From contig OZ020308.1 in the NCBI GenBank assembly GCA_963971305.1, forward strand, positions 25,201,275-25,265,274: a stretch of DNA of 64,000 nucleotides. The letters run 5' to 3'. Positions 55,521 through 64,000 of this stretch are shown piece after piece (positions within the stretch are counted from its first letter, which is position 1; each line of letters opens with the position of its first letter). A program made the position numbers and the translations under genes. The notes below the pieces were generated by a model, which saw nothing but the letters and a program-made list of their open reading frames with translations, did no database searches and was not told where the DNA came from. Source of the stretch: Arcuatula senhousia. Taxonomy: Eukaryota; Mollusca; Bivalvia; Mytilida; Mytilidae.

Positions 55521-58500
55521 GTAAATATTGCAATTATAATGTCAATGGATGTGTCATGATAATTGGTGCTGGCCAATTTTTAGCTCATCTAGGGCAAAAG
55601 GGCCTTGTGAGCTATTACCATTATTTTGTCTCGTAATCATCAGTCGTCATCCATAACATTTTCACATTTTACTATCTCCTATGAAACCACTGGACCAATT
55701 CAGGAAAATGTATGTAAGGTCCTTTAACTAACTAAGATACGTACCCACATTTTTTTCAGATCGCCTAAAAAAACATAACCGCCATGCATGGCTGAACAAA
55801 CACTGTCATAGTTATGTCGTCCCAGATGTAGTCGGGACTACATATACAGTGAAACCTGTCTAAACCGAACCCTGACTAAACAGGAAAACTGTATAAACCG
55901 AACCCATTTTGAAGTCCCATATTATCAAAATCTTTCTATTTTGAACCTGACTGAACCGGACACCTCTCTAAACCGAACAAAATCTTCAGTCCGAAAGGGG
56001 TTCGGTTTAGACAGGTTTCACTGTAATTGTTATTCTTCTGAAAAACTTTGTCAGGACGAGTTCTCAGAGATGCCAGGACAGAATTAATTGATATTTGGCA
56101 CAAACTGGTATCACCATATATGCATGGCTAGATGTGCATAAACATATTTTTTTTTCAAAATGGTGTTTATTAGCTCACCTGGCCTAAAAGGCTATGTGAG
56201 CTTTTGCCATCACTTTGCGTCCGTCGTCCGTCCGTCAACAATTTCAAAAATCTTCTCCTCTGAAACCAATGGGCCAAATGTAACCAAACTTGGCATGGAT
56301 CATCACCAGGGTATGGCTTCTCAAAATTGTGTCCGAGAAGTTTGCCTGTTGAAAAACATAGCTGCCATTGCTAAAAATAGAACATAGGGGGTAAATTGCA
56401 GTTTTTGGCAAATAACTCAAAAAGGTTACAGATATCAAAAATCTAACTTTGGGGTAAAATTGTTCAGAATGACAAGATCTACCTGCCCTGCAATTTTGAA
56501 GAAAATCCAAAAACCCATGTAGGAGTTATTGCCCTTTTTTCTTCAGATTTTCAAAATTTTCATATACTTTGTCATCTATTTTGAAAACTATAAAAGATAA
56601 AGGTCAAGTGTAAATTGATAAAATGTTTGCCATGTCAAGATCTACCTACCTTGCAATTTTGAAGGAAATCCTGAAACCCATGTAGGAGTTTTTGCCCTTT
56701 GTTCGTCAAAATTTTTCAATTCTTCTATTTCGAAAACTATAAAATATATAGTTCAAGTGTAAATTGATAAAATGTTTGCCATGTCAAGATCTACCTACCC
56801 TGCAATTTTGAATGAAATCCTGAAATCCATGTAGGAGCTTTTGCCCTTTGTTCGTCAAAATTTTTCAATTTTTTCAATTTTTACATACTTTGTCTTCTAT
56901 TTCGAAAAACTATAAAAGATAAAGGTCAAGTGTAAATTGATAAAATGTTTGCCATGTCAAGATCAACCTACCTCCTGAAACCAATGTAGGAGTTCACCAA
57001 AATTTTGCAATTTAGTCAAATGGAGCCTGGGTGTTCCCCTTTTAATATTTTTCCAAACAGGTTGATGGTGTCCAGGTGAGTGATACAGGCTCATGTGAGC
57101 CTCTGGTTTTTAAACTGGCTGCCAATTAACGCTTTTTTACCAAATTTCACAAATTTACCTCCATGCAAACAAGCAGAGTCAATTATCTCTTAAACCACTG
57201 GAAGGACCTTTATAAATAAGACTCACTATGGAAATGTTCGGTATGAATAGTGGAAGGAATTTATTAAAAAAAATTCAAAATGGCAGCTGTTGCCATGGAA
57301 ACAGAAAAAAGGCAGGAAAATTAAAAGTGCTCAGAATTGGATGAAATTTTGCTGGTTATGGGAACTCAAAAATAGCCTTCTTTACTATCCATGGGAGGTT
57401 TGGAAAACTTGCATTTCTGGAAATGCAGTTACCCCTAGTTATTATTATTATGTTGTCCCACAACATATTGTTATTGTTTCGTTTCTTTGTTATTATTATT
57501 ATGTCGTCCCACGACGAAGTCGGGACGACATATTGGACGACATATTGTTATTGTTCCGTTTCTTTGTTTTTTCTTTCTTCCAATGATTCTTGTCCGGCTT
57601 AGTTTTCAGAGATGCCTCAATAGAATTGAATGATATTTGACACAAAGTTGAATCACCATAAGTAGATGTGCAAGCAAGAAAATTGTTGCATGTTTTTCAA
57701 AATGGCCACCATTTTTCAAGATGGCTGCCACTTTACATCAAAAACTTGAAGATTCAATAGCTCAGGAACTGCCAGGCAGAATTTCTTCAAATGTTTTACA
57801 AACCTTCACTTTGGTGATAGGACAGAATTTATGCAAAAAAATTGGGATTGGTTTTCAAAATGGCATCTCCAAATGGCCGACTACGTCAATATTTCAGAGT
57901 TGTCCGATTTCAACGATAATTGATTTCTAGGGAGATTTTGACACTGCAAACAAGATGCAAGCATCGAATTGGCTGCCAGGGACGACATATGCTATTGCTC
58001 GCAATTGCAAGTACCTCTAGTTCTTCTGTCTTCTTCTTCTTTCTTCCGATGATTCTTGTCCGGCTTAGTTTTCAGAGATGCCTCAACAGAATTGAATGAT
58101 ATTTGGCACAAAGTTGAATCACCATGAGTAGATGTGTTAGCAAGATTTTTTTTTCAAAATGGCCGCCGATTTACGTTGAACAATTGAGTATTCAATAACT
58201 CGGAAACTGCCGCGCAGAATTTCCTCATTTTGTACAAACCTGGTCAGGTGATGATGTACAGGGAATTGTAAAATCCTGACTATTGAAAAAGAAAAAAAAA
58301 AAAAAATTTTGTACAAACCTTCACTATGATGAGAGGATGGAATTTATGAAAAAAAAATCGGGATGGGTTTTCAAAATGGGCGCCCAAGATGGCCGAATAT
58401 GTCAAAATTTCAAAGTTGTCGGATTTCAACAAAAATTGATTTTTAGAGAGATTTTGACACTGTGAACAATTAAGATGCAAGCATGGAATTAGCTGCCAGG

Positions 58501-61500
58501 GACGACATAATGCTATTGCTCGCAATTGCAAGTACCTCTAGTTCTTGTTCCTTTTCTCGTCTTTCCGTCAAAAATTGCTGTAGGCACGACAGAACTCGAA
58601 GACCAATGATCCAAACTTTATGAAACTTCATATAGGGTGATGAAGGACCATGAGTAGATTTGCAATCCAGTCTTAGAATTTTCAAAATGGCTGCTGTTGC
58701 TATGGAAACTGAAAAAAGGCGGGAAAAATTAAAAGTGCTCAGAATTGGATGACATTTTATAGGAAGGATGCCTAACATATATCCGGTCTTAAAATTTTCA
58801 AAATGGTGGCCGTTGCCATGGAAAAAGAAAAAAGGCGGGAAAATTGAAAATGCTCGGAATTGGATGGATGTTTAACATATAGGAAACTCAAAAATAGCCT
58901 CCTTTACTATCCATGGGAGGTTTGGGAGACTTTCGTATCAGCATCCTGATACAGTTACCCATATTTATATTCTTCTTTCTTTCTTCTTCCGCCAAAAATT
59001 TTGTCCAGGCCATATCTCATTTATTACTAGTTCAAAGTTTATGAAACTTCATTAAGGAATGTTGGACACAATGAGTAGAATGTTCCACATTTTAAAAATG
59101 GCGGTCGTTGTCATGGAAACAGAAAAAAGGCAGGAAAATGAAAAGTGCTCAGAATTTGCTGAAAATTTGTGGGTATGTTACTCTAATGTGTAGATATGGT
59201 TTTGAGCCTCAGAATTTTCAAAATGGTGACCGTTGCCATGGAAATGGAAATAAAGGCGGGAAAATTAAAAAAATTGTGGTTATGTTATTTTTGATGTGTA
59301 GAAATGGTAACGTTTTGAGCCTCAGAATTTTCAAATGCAGACCATTGCCATGAAAATGACTTCAAATCCTGAATGACAGGAAGTTCGAAGTATGTCATGA
59401 ACACTAACAATGTGGGGGGGGGGGTTTGGGAGACATTTGTAACGCCCATGTGTTACAGTTACCCATATTTTAATATAGTACACTATTGGAAATTTACATT
59501 TTGACTATTTTCAGCAAACTATATATATACAAATACATTGTGTGTAAGGTCCATTACTAAGATGGCCAAAATTTTTCCAATCTGCAAAAAAAAATAATAA
59601 TAATACAACATGGCTGCCAGGGCCTAAGATACATGAACTTTAACATTGGGCGTTATGTGAAATTTACATACATTATGACTTTTCTCAGGAATCACTGGAT
59701 TGATTTTAAATGAACTTTCAGGGAAAGGAGTTTTTGCCACCTCTAGATTTAAGAAGGGAGACTTTCTGCTGGAGTATAATGGTGACATTATTCCAAAGAA
59801 AGAAGGAGAGAGAAGGTTCAAGTGTTATGGACCTGAGAAAGGAAGTTTTATATTCTTCCTCAAAACAGCAGACAGGCAAATCTCGTATGTATATAAATCA
59901 TTACACGTATAAATCTGTTTGAAAGTTTTTTATGAATATCTTCCTCAGACCTCGGAAACTGTTAAGGTAGCAGAATCATTATATTCAAAAGATGTATGAA
60001 TAGTATGAGTATGTATATGAATATGTATGAGTAGATTCGCTAAGGCCACTTTTTGGTCTTAAAAATTGAAGACAGGCTGAACAAAGTTTTTTGGTGGTTT
60101 TCAAAGTTTTAAATGTCTATATTACTCGATTTAATTGATTTAAGTTTTTGGCATTTTTAACATTGGCCAAACACATGAACCTGGTTGTATCAACATATCA
60201 TTAGCTTAATGCATCATTAACATGTCATTAAGTCTTAACATTTCATTGCGCTAATTACGTCTTAATGACTCATTAGGCTAATGAAACGTCCAGTTCACTA
60301 AAGAGCTTTATATATGTTGTGCGAAATACAAATATAGTAAATAACCACTTTTATCCCCGGCTTTGTAAATTTCTCGGTCGGTGATTGGCTGGAGACGCGC
60401 TGTTACAAAACCCATATACCCGGGTGTTGTTAAGCCATATACCCAGACGTTTGCTAACCTCGAACAAGCTTTTTCACTCCCATTAACGCCATATTTCGGG
60501 TCGCTTCCCCATAGAAAGGAGCCAAATATGAGATCTATCAATGATTTGTAACATATGTGATTGAAATATCAACCAAACCAACACATAGATCATAATTACA
60601 ATAAAACGCATGTATACGGACATTACTAATGGAAGCGTATGTTTCTTTGCCTAGACTATTCAATATACTTTGGCTAGTTCTGTTCTTATGTTTTGACTAA
60701 ATAATTAAAAAATATAGCTTATATTTGTCGTTTTATAATTATCTGAAAAATATTTGTAATTTATGGTTTGATTTAACAACTACGAAAAACACACAACACC
60801 AGTCTTACTCGAAAATACTCGACGTCTCATGTGACGTTTGGAGGAATAATAAGAAAATAACGTTTTCGCTCTACTGAATTATAATATGCGTTATATTCTA
60901 GCGACTGTAGGGTCCTAGGTTCTACCAGAGGTAGACCCTACAACTTTGTAAAAATTCTCAAAATTTACGATTTTTCATCTAGTTTTATGAAATATCATAA
61001 AAAACGTCAATTTCACATTACATCTTTACATCAAGATGCACCTAAATGACATCAGACAAGACAAATACTGGGGATTAACTCGTTATCTACATTTATACCT
61101 GTAGATGGAGATTGTAACACCCTTCAGTATCATCTACACCCTTCGGCTTCGCCTCAGGGCGTACTTGGACGCTTCAGGGTGTTACAATCTCCATCTACGG
61201 GTATGAACGTTGATAACTAATAATATATAAATATTATGAGTGAACACGTGGTTGGCCACATCTGTTTCAGTCAAAAACCACTGAAAAACTGGCCAAAATA
61301 ATGAAATATGGGATATTTTGCAATTTTCGGGTTACTTTACTTTCTGCACGTTATTTCTGGGACCTATTCCTCAAAATTTTGAAAAAACGAACACAAATTC
61401 CTTAAATATAATCAATTCTACTATGACAATGATATAGTAAACTTTTGGGAATTTTTCAAAATTATCAAATTCTAGGGCCAAAAAGTGGTCTTACTGAATC

Positions 61501-63736
61501 TACTCCTTTTTTTGTGCAGTTTGGATAATTTGTACATGGCTTTATCTCATGGATACCTTGATTTAGTTAAAAAAAACTTGTAGAAGATTTGTCTATTTTT
61601 TACTGACACAAATATCCTTATTTCTTCCTGTTTGGATAATATGGTTACAATTGCGCAATTATTTGTTTAATACATTTAACCGGGAAAATTTTTTCCCTAA
61701 CAAGAAGGGTACAAATAAATAAATAAATGTCAGAAGGGCTGTGATTGAATATTTATGTAATAAAATCTTATATATAAACTTAAATTTCAACCATACACAA
61801 AATTAAAAAAAAAAGAAATTGAATATTTTTAAACACAAAGACAGTTTGCGGGGTCAGTTTGCATCATTGAAATAGAAAGGGGTGATGTCATTGTCCCGTG
61901 CAGTTTCAGAAAGCGTCCATAACATTGTTAATTTAGGTCAACTTGAGACCCGGTAGCTTTTTGGCAAAATTAATCTGGCTCTGATAGAAAACTCATCCCA
62001 GTTTAATGAATACCCGATGGAAAATATGTAACATTTAATTGTATCCGCCATTAAATAGTATCCGAAGTCCTTTAAATAAAGTGACAACAAAGTCAAACAC
62101 ACCATCAGAGGGAGAAACAAAAGAACAGTCCATTAGACGTTTACAAATCCAAGAGTACAATACCCAACAACAGAATGAATTGGAATGGTCATCATATTCC
62201 CGACTTGGAACGGGCACTTTAAAGTAAAGTGGTGGGTTAAACCAGGTTTAACAATGCATCAACCTCCCGCTAATATGATGACCGTTGAAGGAATCTGTGT
62301 TGGTAATTGCACAAAAGAGCCACATGGCACATGTATATCCGAGAAGGATTTGTGGTCAAATCAGTACAGCAAAAGTATGGAGTTTATTGAACCCGTCTTG
62401 AATAAAGGTAGAAATAGGTACCGAATATTTGTTGATCAAATCAGAATATCTGCCAATGAATTTCTTGAGGGAATTTATTAATCTTGACTTGATAAAACCT
62501 TGATTCAGGAGTTTAAAAAGAAGACTTTTGTGTAGTTGCAGAAAATCTGGATAATTACTGCAGGCTCTGGCATAACGGATCAATTGAGAAATGTATACCC
62601 CGTAAGCTGGCGATGTTAGGATATTGCTGTCAAGATTAGGAAAATTTACAATTTCAAAATCGAAATCATCTCTTTTGTCATAGATTTTTGTACTGAGATT
62701 ACCACTGTTGTCAAATTCGAGATGTAAATCCAAGAACGAAACAGAATGGTCAGTATCGGTAGTTTCCTTTATTTCTAGTTCTGGAGGATATATTAATGGT
62801 ATATAGTCAGCAAATTTATCATTATTAAGTGATAAAACATCATCAATGTATCTATATGAGAAATTGAAGGATCTTGCTTCTTTGATCTTTTTGTCTCTGA
62901 CCAGATTTTGAAGAAATTCTGTTTCGTAGGAATATAAAAATAAATCGGCTAGGAGAGGAGCACAATTCGTTCCCATTGGAATTCCGATAGTCCGTTGGAA
63001 AATCTTTCCCCCAAATTGGACGAAAATGTTGTCGATAAACATTATTTTTAACGGAATAAAGCTGGATATCATTTTATAATGTAATTATTTAAATAGAAAT
63101 AAAGTAGTATCCGTTAAATATTTTCACAGGTACATAGATATCACAGCCGGAAAGAATTTTGGCTTACAAATACACTACAAATAATTGCGCTATTGTATAA
63201 CCCTATATATTTATATATACATTAGCTTAAATTATCTAAAATTGATCAGATAACATTTACAGTAATACCCACTGTGACTGAAAATATCAATCAAGGACCA
63301 AGTGTAAAAAAGCAATATGAATATCAATTATATCACTTGACCCTGTAGGAAAAAATACATTCAAACTACATGTGCTATTGGTGCCATACTTTGGGTCTTT
63401 GAAATTGGGAATTCGACATCCTTATGACCAGTTTTATTACAATATTGTTCAGATCTGATGTGCAATTGATCTGATGATACTGCTAAGATCTGGTAATGCT
63501 TTAATTATTTTTTGTTTTATTTTAGTGTGGATGGAACACATTCTCCTCTAATGGGGAAAATGGTAAATGATGGAATTGGAGAGGAACAGAATGCTAAGAT
63601 GAAGCTGATTTATGTAGATAAAATTCCTCATCTAGCATTGTTTGCCACCAGAGATATTTTTCCTGGGGATGAACTCAGATATGATTATGGTGTTGATAAT
63701 CTTCCGTGGAGAAAGCCTTCACCTAAAGGCATAAAG
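55424..63736 (+). CDS. KMT5A-like SET-domain lysine methyltransferase, partial gene (three exons)
   Basis: Joining 55424-55520, 59722-59884 and 63526-63736 gives one frame with matching phases (1, 2). It reads ...GGFVVKHIDEDIGKGVFA, TSRFKKGDFLLEYNGDII, ...VDGTHSPLMGKMVNDG, ...NAKMKLIYVDKIPHLALF, ATRDIFPGDELRYDYG, VDNLPWRK. This matches KMT5A (SETD8)-like SET domains: GKGVFAT binds SAM, the RYDYG tyrosine is catalytic, and the DLPWR-type tail is seen in the expanded invertebrate/fish KMT5A-like group. Such enzymes transfer methyl from SAM to a lysine (histone H4K20 for true KMT5A). VND replaces the usual NHS motif. The 5' exons are unresolved, and the last donor (GTATAT) implies more exons beyond the window. 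Confidence 0.8.
55565..56160 (+). repeat. Fragments of AGCTCA and GTCGTCCC repeats around a pogo-like MITE
   Basis: 55578-55640 resembles the AGCTCACC left end (AGCTCATCTAGGGC / GCCTTGTGAGCTATT). 55814-55846 is a left end of the GTCGTCCC family (ATGTCGTCCCAGATG / GTCGGGACTACAT), whose continuation (ATTGTTATTCTTCTG, TTCTCAGAGATGCC) resumes after the MITE at 56024. Confidence 0.6.
55847..56023. mobile_element. Tc1/mariner (pogo/Tigger-like) MITE, 177 bp
   Basis: TIRs CAGTGAAACCTGTCTAAACC and its inverse ending GGTTTCACTG, flanked by TA on both sides. The CAGTxxAACCTxxxTAAACCGAA type is characteristic of pogo/Tigger families. Inserted into the left end of a GTCGTCCC repeat (ACATA/TAATTGTTATT restores the site). 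Non-coding. Confidence 0.9.
56172..57106 (+). mobile_element. AGCTCACC-family element with CTGG terminus
   Basis: Left AGCTCACCTGGCCTAAAAG, partner GGCTATGTGAGC, GTCCGTCGTCCGTCCG run, four monomers (~56250 long type; then ~120-160-bp units with AAAGATAAAGGTCAAGTGTA), and the end CAGGTGAGTGATAC, hairpin AGGCTCATGTGAGCCT, CTGG, T. The hairpin arms differ from other copies at a paired position, yet pairing is kept. Confidence 0.8.
57110..57436 (+). mobile_element. GTTACCC-family repeat, copy 1 (3' part)
   Basis: Monomer with AAATGGCAGCTGTTGCCATG, GAAACAGAAAAAAGGC, AAGTGCTCAGAATTGGATG, then hairpin CATTTCTGGAAATG, CAGTTACCCCTAG, T. The left end was not found. Confidence 0.65.
57438..58020 (+). 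mobile_element. GTCGTCCC-family Helentron-like element
   Basis: Left ATGTCGTCCCACGACG with partner GTCGGGACGACAT (57490-57533), preceded by a shorter duplicate start at 57451 (ATGTTGTCCCACAACAT). Body with TTCTTGTCCGGCTTAGTTTT, CAGAGATGCCTCAA. 3' GGGACGACAT (inverse of left), TTGCTCGCAA hairpin, GCAATTGC, AAGTACCTCTAG, T. Open frames inside are short and unsupported. Confidence 0.8.
58022..58541 (+). mobile_element. GTCGTCCC-family element, 5'-truncated tandem neighbour
   Basis: Begins directly after the previous CTAG|T with TCTTCTTCTTTCTTCC, lacks the left hairpin, has the same body (GATTCTTGTCCGGCTTAG) and the same 3' end (GGGACGACAT, GCAATTGC, TACCTCTAG, T). An A/AAAG run lies at 58285-58306. 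Confidence 0.7.
58545..58970 (+). mobile_element. GTTACCC-family repeat, copy 2
   Basis: Two monomers (AAATGGCTGCTGTTGC, AAAATGGTGGCCGTTGCC) and the 3' hairpin GTATCAGCATCCTGATAC, AGTTACCCATA. The left end appears truncated against the CTAG of the preceding element. Confidence 0.65.
58971..59475 (+). mobile_element. GTTACCC-family repeat, copy 3
   Basis: Starts with TTCTTCTTTCTTTCTTCTTCC, three monomers (ATGGCGGTCGTTGTCATGG and variants), a G10 run at about 59404-59413, then hairpin TGTAACGCCCATGTGTTACA, GTTACCCATA. Head-to-tail with copy 2. Confidence 0.65.
59476..59700. other. Intron sequence, nothing recognised
   Basis: AT-rich intron of the SET gene, with a short AACATGGCTGCCAGGGC string (59609) reminiscent of the monomers. 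It leads into the strong acceptor at 59721. Confidence 0.4.
59722..59884 (+). CDS. SET gene exon: SAM-binding part of SET
   Basis: Acceptor AACTTTCAG, donor GTATGT, phase 1 in, 2 out. GKGVFATSRFKKGDFLLEYN, GDIIPKKEGERRFKCYGP, EKGSFIFFLKTADRQIS: G-x-G, the (V/L)EYxGD motif and the variable insert seen in KMT5A-like proteins. Confidence 0.88.
60906..60942. repeat. Short palindrome TGTAGGGTC...
   Basis: TGTAGGGTCCTAGGTTCTAC and CAGAGGTAGACCCTACA: 9-bp complementary ends (TGTAGGGTC/GACCCTACA) with nested GTTCTACC/GGTAGA. Confidence 0.6.
61082..61217. repeat. Hairpin repeat (foldback)
   Basis: Arms GTTATCTACATTTATACC, TGTAGATGGAGATTGTAAC, ACCCTTCAG and the inverse CTTCAGGGTGTTACAATC, TCCATCTACGGGTATGAAC, GTTGATAAC. 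Loop with CACCCTTCGGCTTCGCC. Probably a MITE nested in the larger TIR element. Confidence 0.75.
61506..62355. other. Intron sequence with one repeat fragment
   Basis: No supported gene. GGTGGGTTAAACCAGGTTTA at 62231-62250 is the inverse of the fragment at 20576-20595. Overlapping open frames on both strands at 61938-62481 are short and conflict with the RT fragment on the minus strand. Confidence 0.4.
62356..63072 (-). mobile_element. Penelope-like reverse transcriptase fragment
   Basis: 238 aa, minus strand, from ATG 63072 to TGA 62356. Contains RT motifs TIGIPMGTNCAPLLADLF (motif 4 region) and FSYRYIDDVLS (catalytic YIDD, motif 5), then SVSFLDLHLEFD, YDKRDDFDFEIVNFP, SPAYGVYISQLIRYARAC, LLNQGFIKSRL. 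This RT type with the AYGVYISQLIRY block is widespread in marine invertebrates, and I place it tentatively with Penelope-like elements. The N-terminal fingers and any GIY-YIG endonuclease are absent, so it is truncated though still open. It lies in the SET gene's intron in antisense. Confidence 0.75.
63073..63525. other. Intron sequence, nothing recognised
   Basis: AT-rich; GTATCCGTTAAATATTTTC at 63108 weakly resembles GTATCCGCCATTAAATAG at 62041, which might be remnants of the edges of the RT insertion. Confidence 0.35.
63526..63736 (+). CDS. SET gene exon: catalytic C-terminal part of SET
   Basis: Acceptor TTTTATTTTAG, donor GTATAT, phase 2 in, 0 out. VDGTHSPLMGKMVNDGIG, EEQNAKMKLIYVDKIPHLA, LFATRDIFPGDELRYDYGVD, NLPWRKPSPKGIK. 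The catalytic Tyr (RYDYG) is intact; the NHxxxPN motif is replaced by VND...NAKMK. Confidence 0.88.
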
Positions 63737-63782
63737 GTATATCTGTTCATGCTGTTTTTTCTTCCAATGATGTTTTATGGAT

Positions 63783-64000
63783 GATTACTTGAGTATCCTG
63801 TCTTCAAACATTATTTTACAGTATAACTTCTAGTGTGAATCCTTATAATATTGGTAAAGACAAACGTTAAATTGTTTTTTGTTGAAACAACTTTTTTAAC
63901 AAAGGGAGTTAATAATGCTAACTATTATAATTTACAAATGGGCCTTCGGGCACTGATCCGGAATATTAATAGGGTCTGTAAGTCTCGTCATGTGACACCG
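63783..64000. other. Right edge, nothing recognised
   Basis: Probable intron downstream of the last SET exon; GGGCCTTCGGGCACTGATCC at 63941 is GC-richer. No splice-flanked frame seen. Confidence 0.35.

Larger units (their letters stand above)
60029..61505. mobile_element. 1.48-kb TIR element in the SET gene intron
   Basis: Left GAGTAGATTCGCTAAGGCC, ACTTTTTGGTC; right, reverse-complemented, GAGTAGATTCAGTAAGACC, ACTTTTTGGCC: ~30 bp with a few mismatches. The interior has TTAATG/CATTAA-rich sequence (60190-60290), a GC patch (60350-60510), a small palindrome at 60906-60942 and a hairpin at 61082-61217, and no supported coding frame. Non-autonomous; superfamily unknown. Confidence 0.7.

Noticed and set aside
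62039..62481. Plus-strand frames overlapping the RT fragment
   Set aside because: Antisense shadows of the minus-strand reverse transcriptase and of adjacent AT-rich sequence.

Overview
The window looks like nuclear DNA from a bivalve mollusc, probably a mussel (Mytilidae). The evidence is long AT-rich introns with GT-AG exons, an IAP gene (a family expanded in bivalves), a SET/KMT5A-like gene of invertebrate type, and many interspersed repeats. The repeats start with short GC hairpins such as AGCTCACCTG...CATGTGAGCT, run into GTCCGTCC microsatellites and continue as tandem ~150-520 bp monomers, an arrangement I associate with bivalve Pearl-type elements. The species is an inference.

Two host genes can be assembled from exons. 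(1) A complete-looking plus-strand IAP gene has six coding exons (15890-16433, 23299-23474, 26298-26364, 33958-34101, 36969-37097, 40681-40877). All splice phases agree and encode about 418 aa: a Ser/Asn-rich N-terminus, one BIR domain, a UBA-like region and a C-terminal RING. (2) The 3' part of a plus-strand KMT5A-like SET-domain methyltransferase gene has exons at about 55424-55520, 59722-59884 and 63526-63736. It probably continues past the right edge, and its 5' exons are unresolved (a possible micro-exon lies at 49776-49818).

Most of the rest is mobile or repetitive. 1-6400 is a tandem array of ~1.5 kb units. 8640-11038 is a minus-strand array of exon-like units interrupted by a 5'-truncated LINE. 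12500-13720 holds LINE tails and a hairpin element. 13874-15668 reads as a composite transposon: two identical 456-bp TIR elements flank one exon-like unit, with outer TAAA and inner TATA duplications. Introns of the IAP gene are filled with elements, notably a 5.16-kb Mutator-like (MULE) transposon at 26587-31742 with ~86-bp TIRs, a 9-bp target duplication and a minus-strand ZSWIM3-like gene remnant. Its right half, together with the splice acceptor and first 13 nt of IAP exon 4, is tandemly duplicated (2175 bp).

34100-59500 is dominated by at least six families of apparently non-autonomous Helitron2/Helentron-like elements. Each has its own left-end motif M, an immediate inverted copy M', a tetranucleotide or CGG-type microsatellite, tandem monomers, and M' again before a 3' hairpin and a CTAG/CTTG/CTGG terminus followed by T. 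The same architecture on unrelated terminal motifs is the most interesting pattern here. The right end holds a 1.48-kb TIR element, a Penelope-like reverse transcriptase fragment and the last visible SET exon. No rRNA, tRNA or CRISPR features were recognised.
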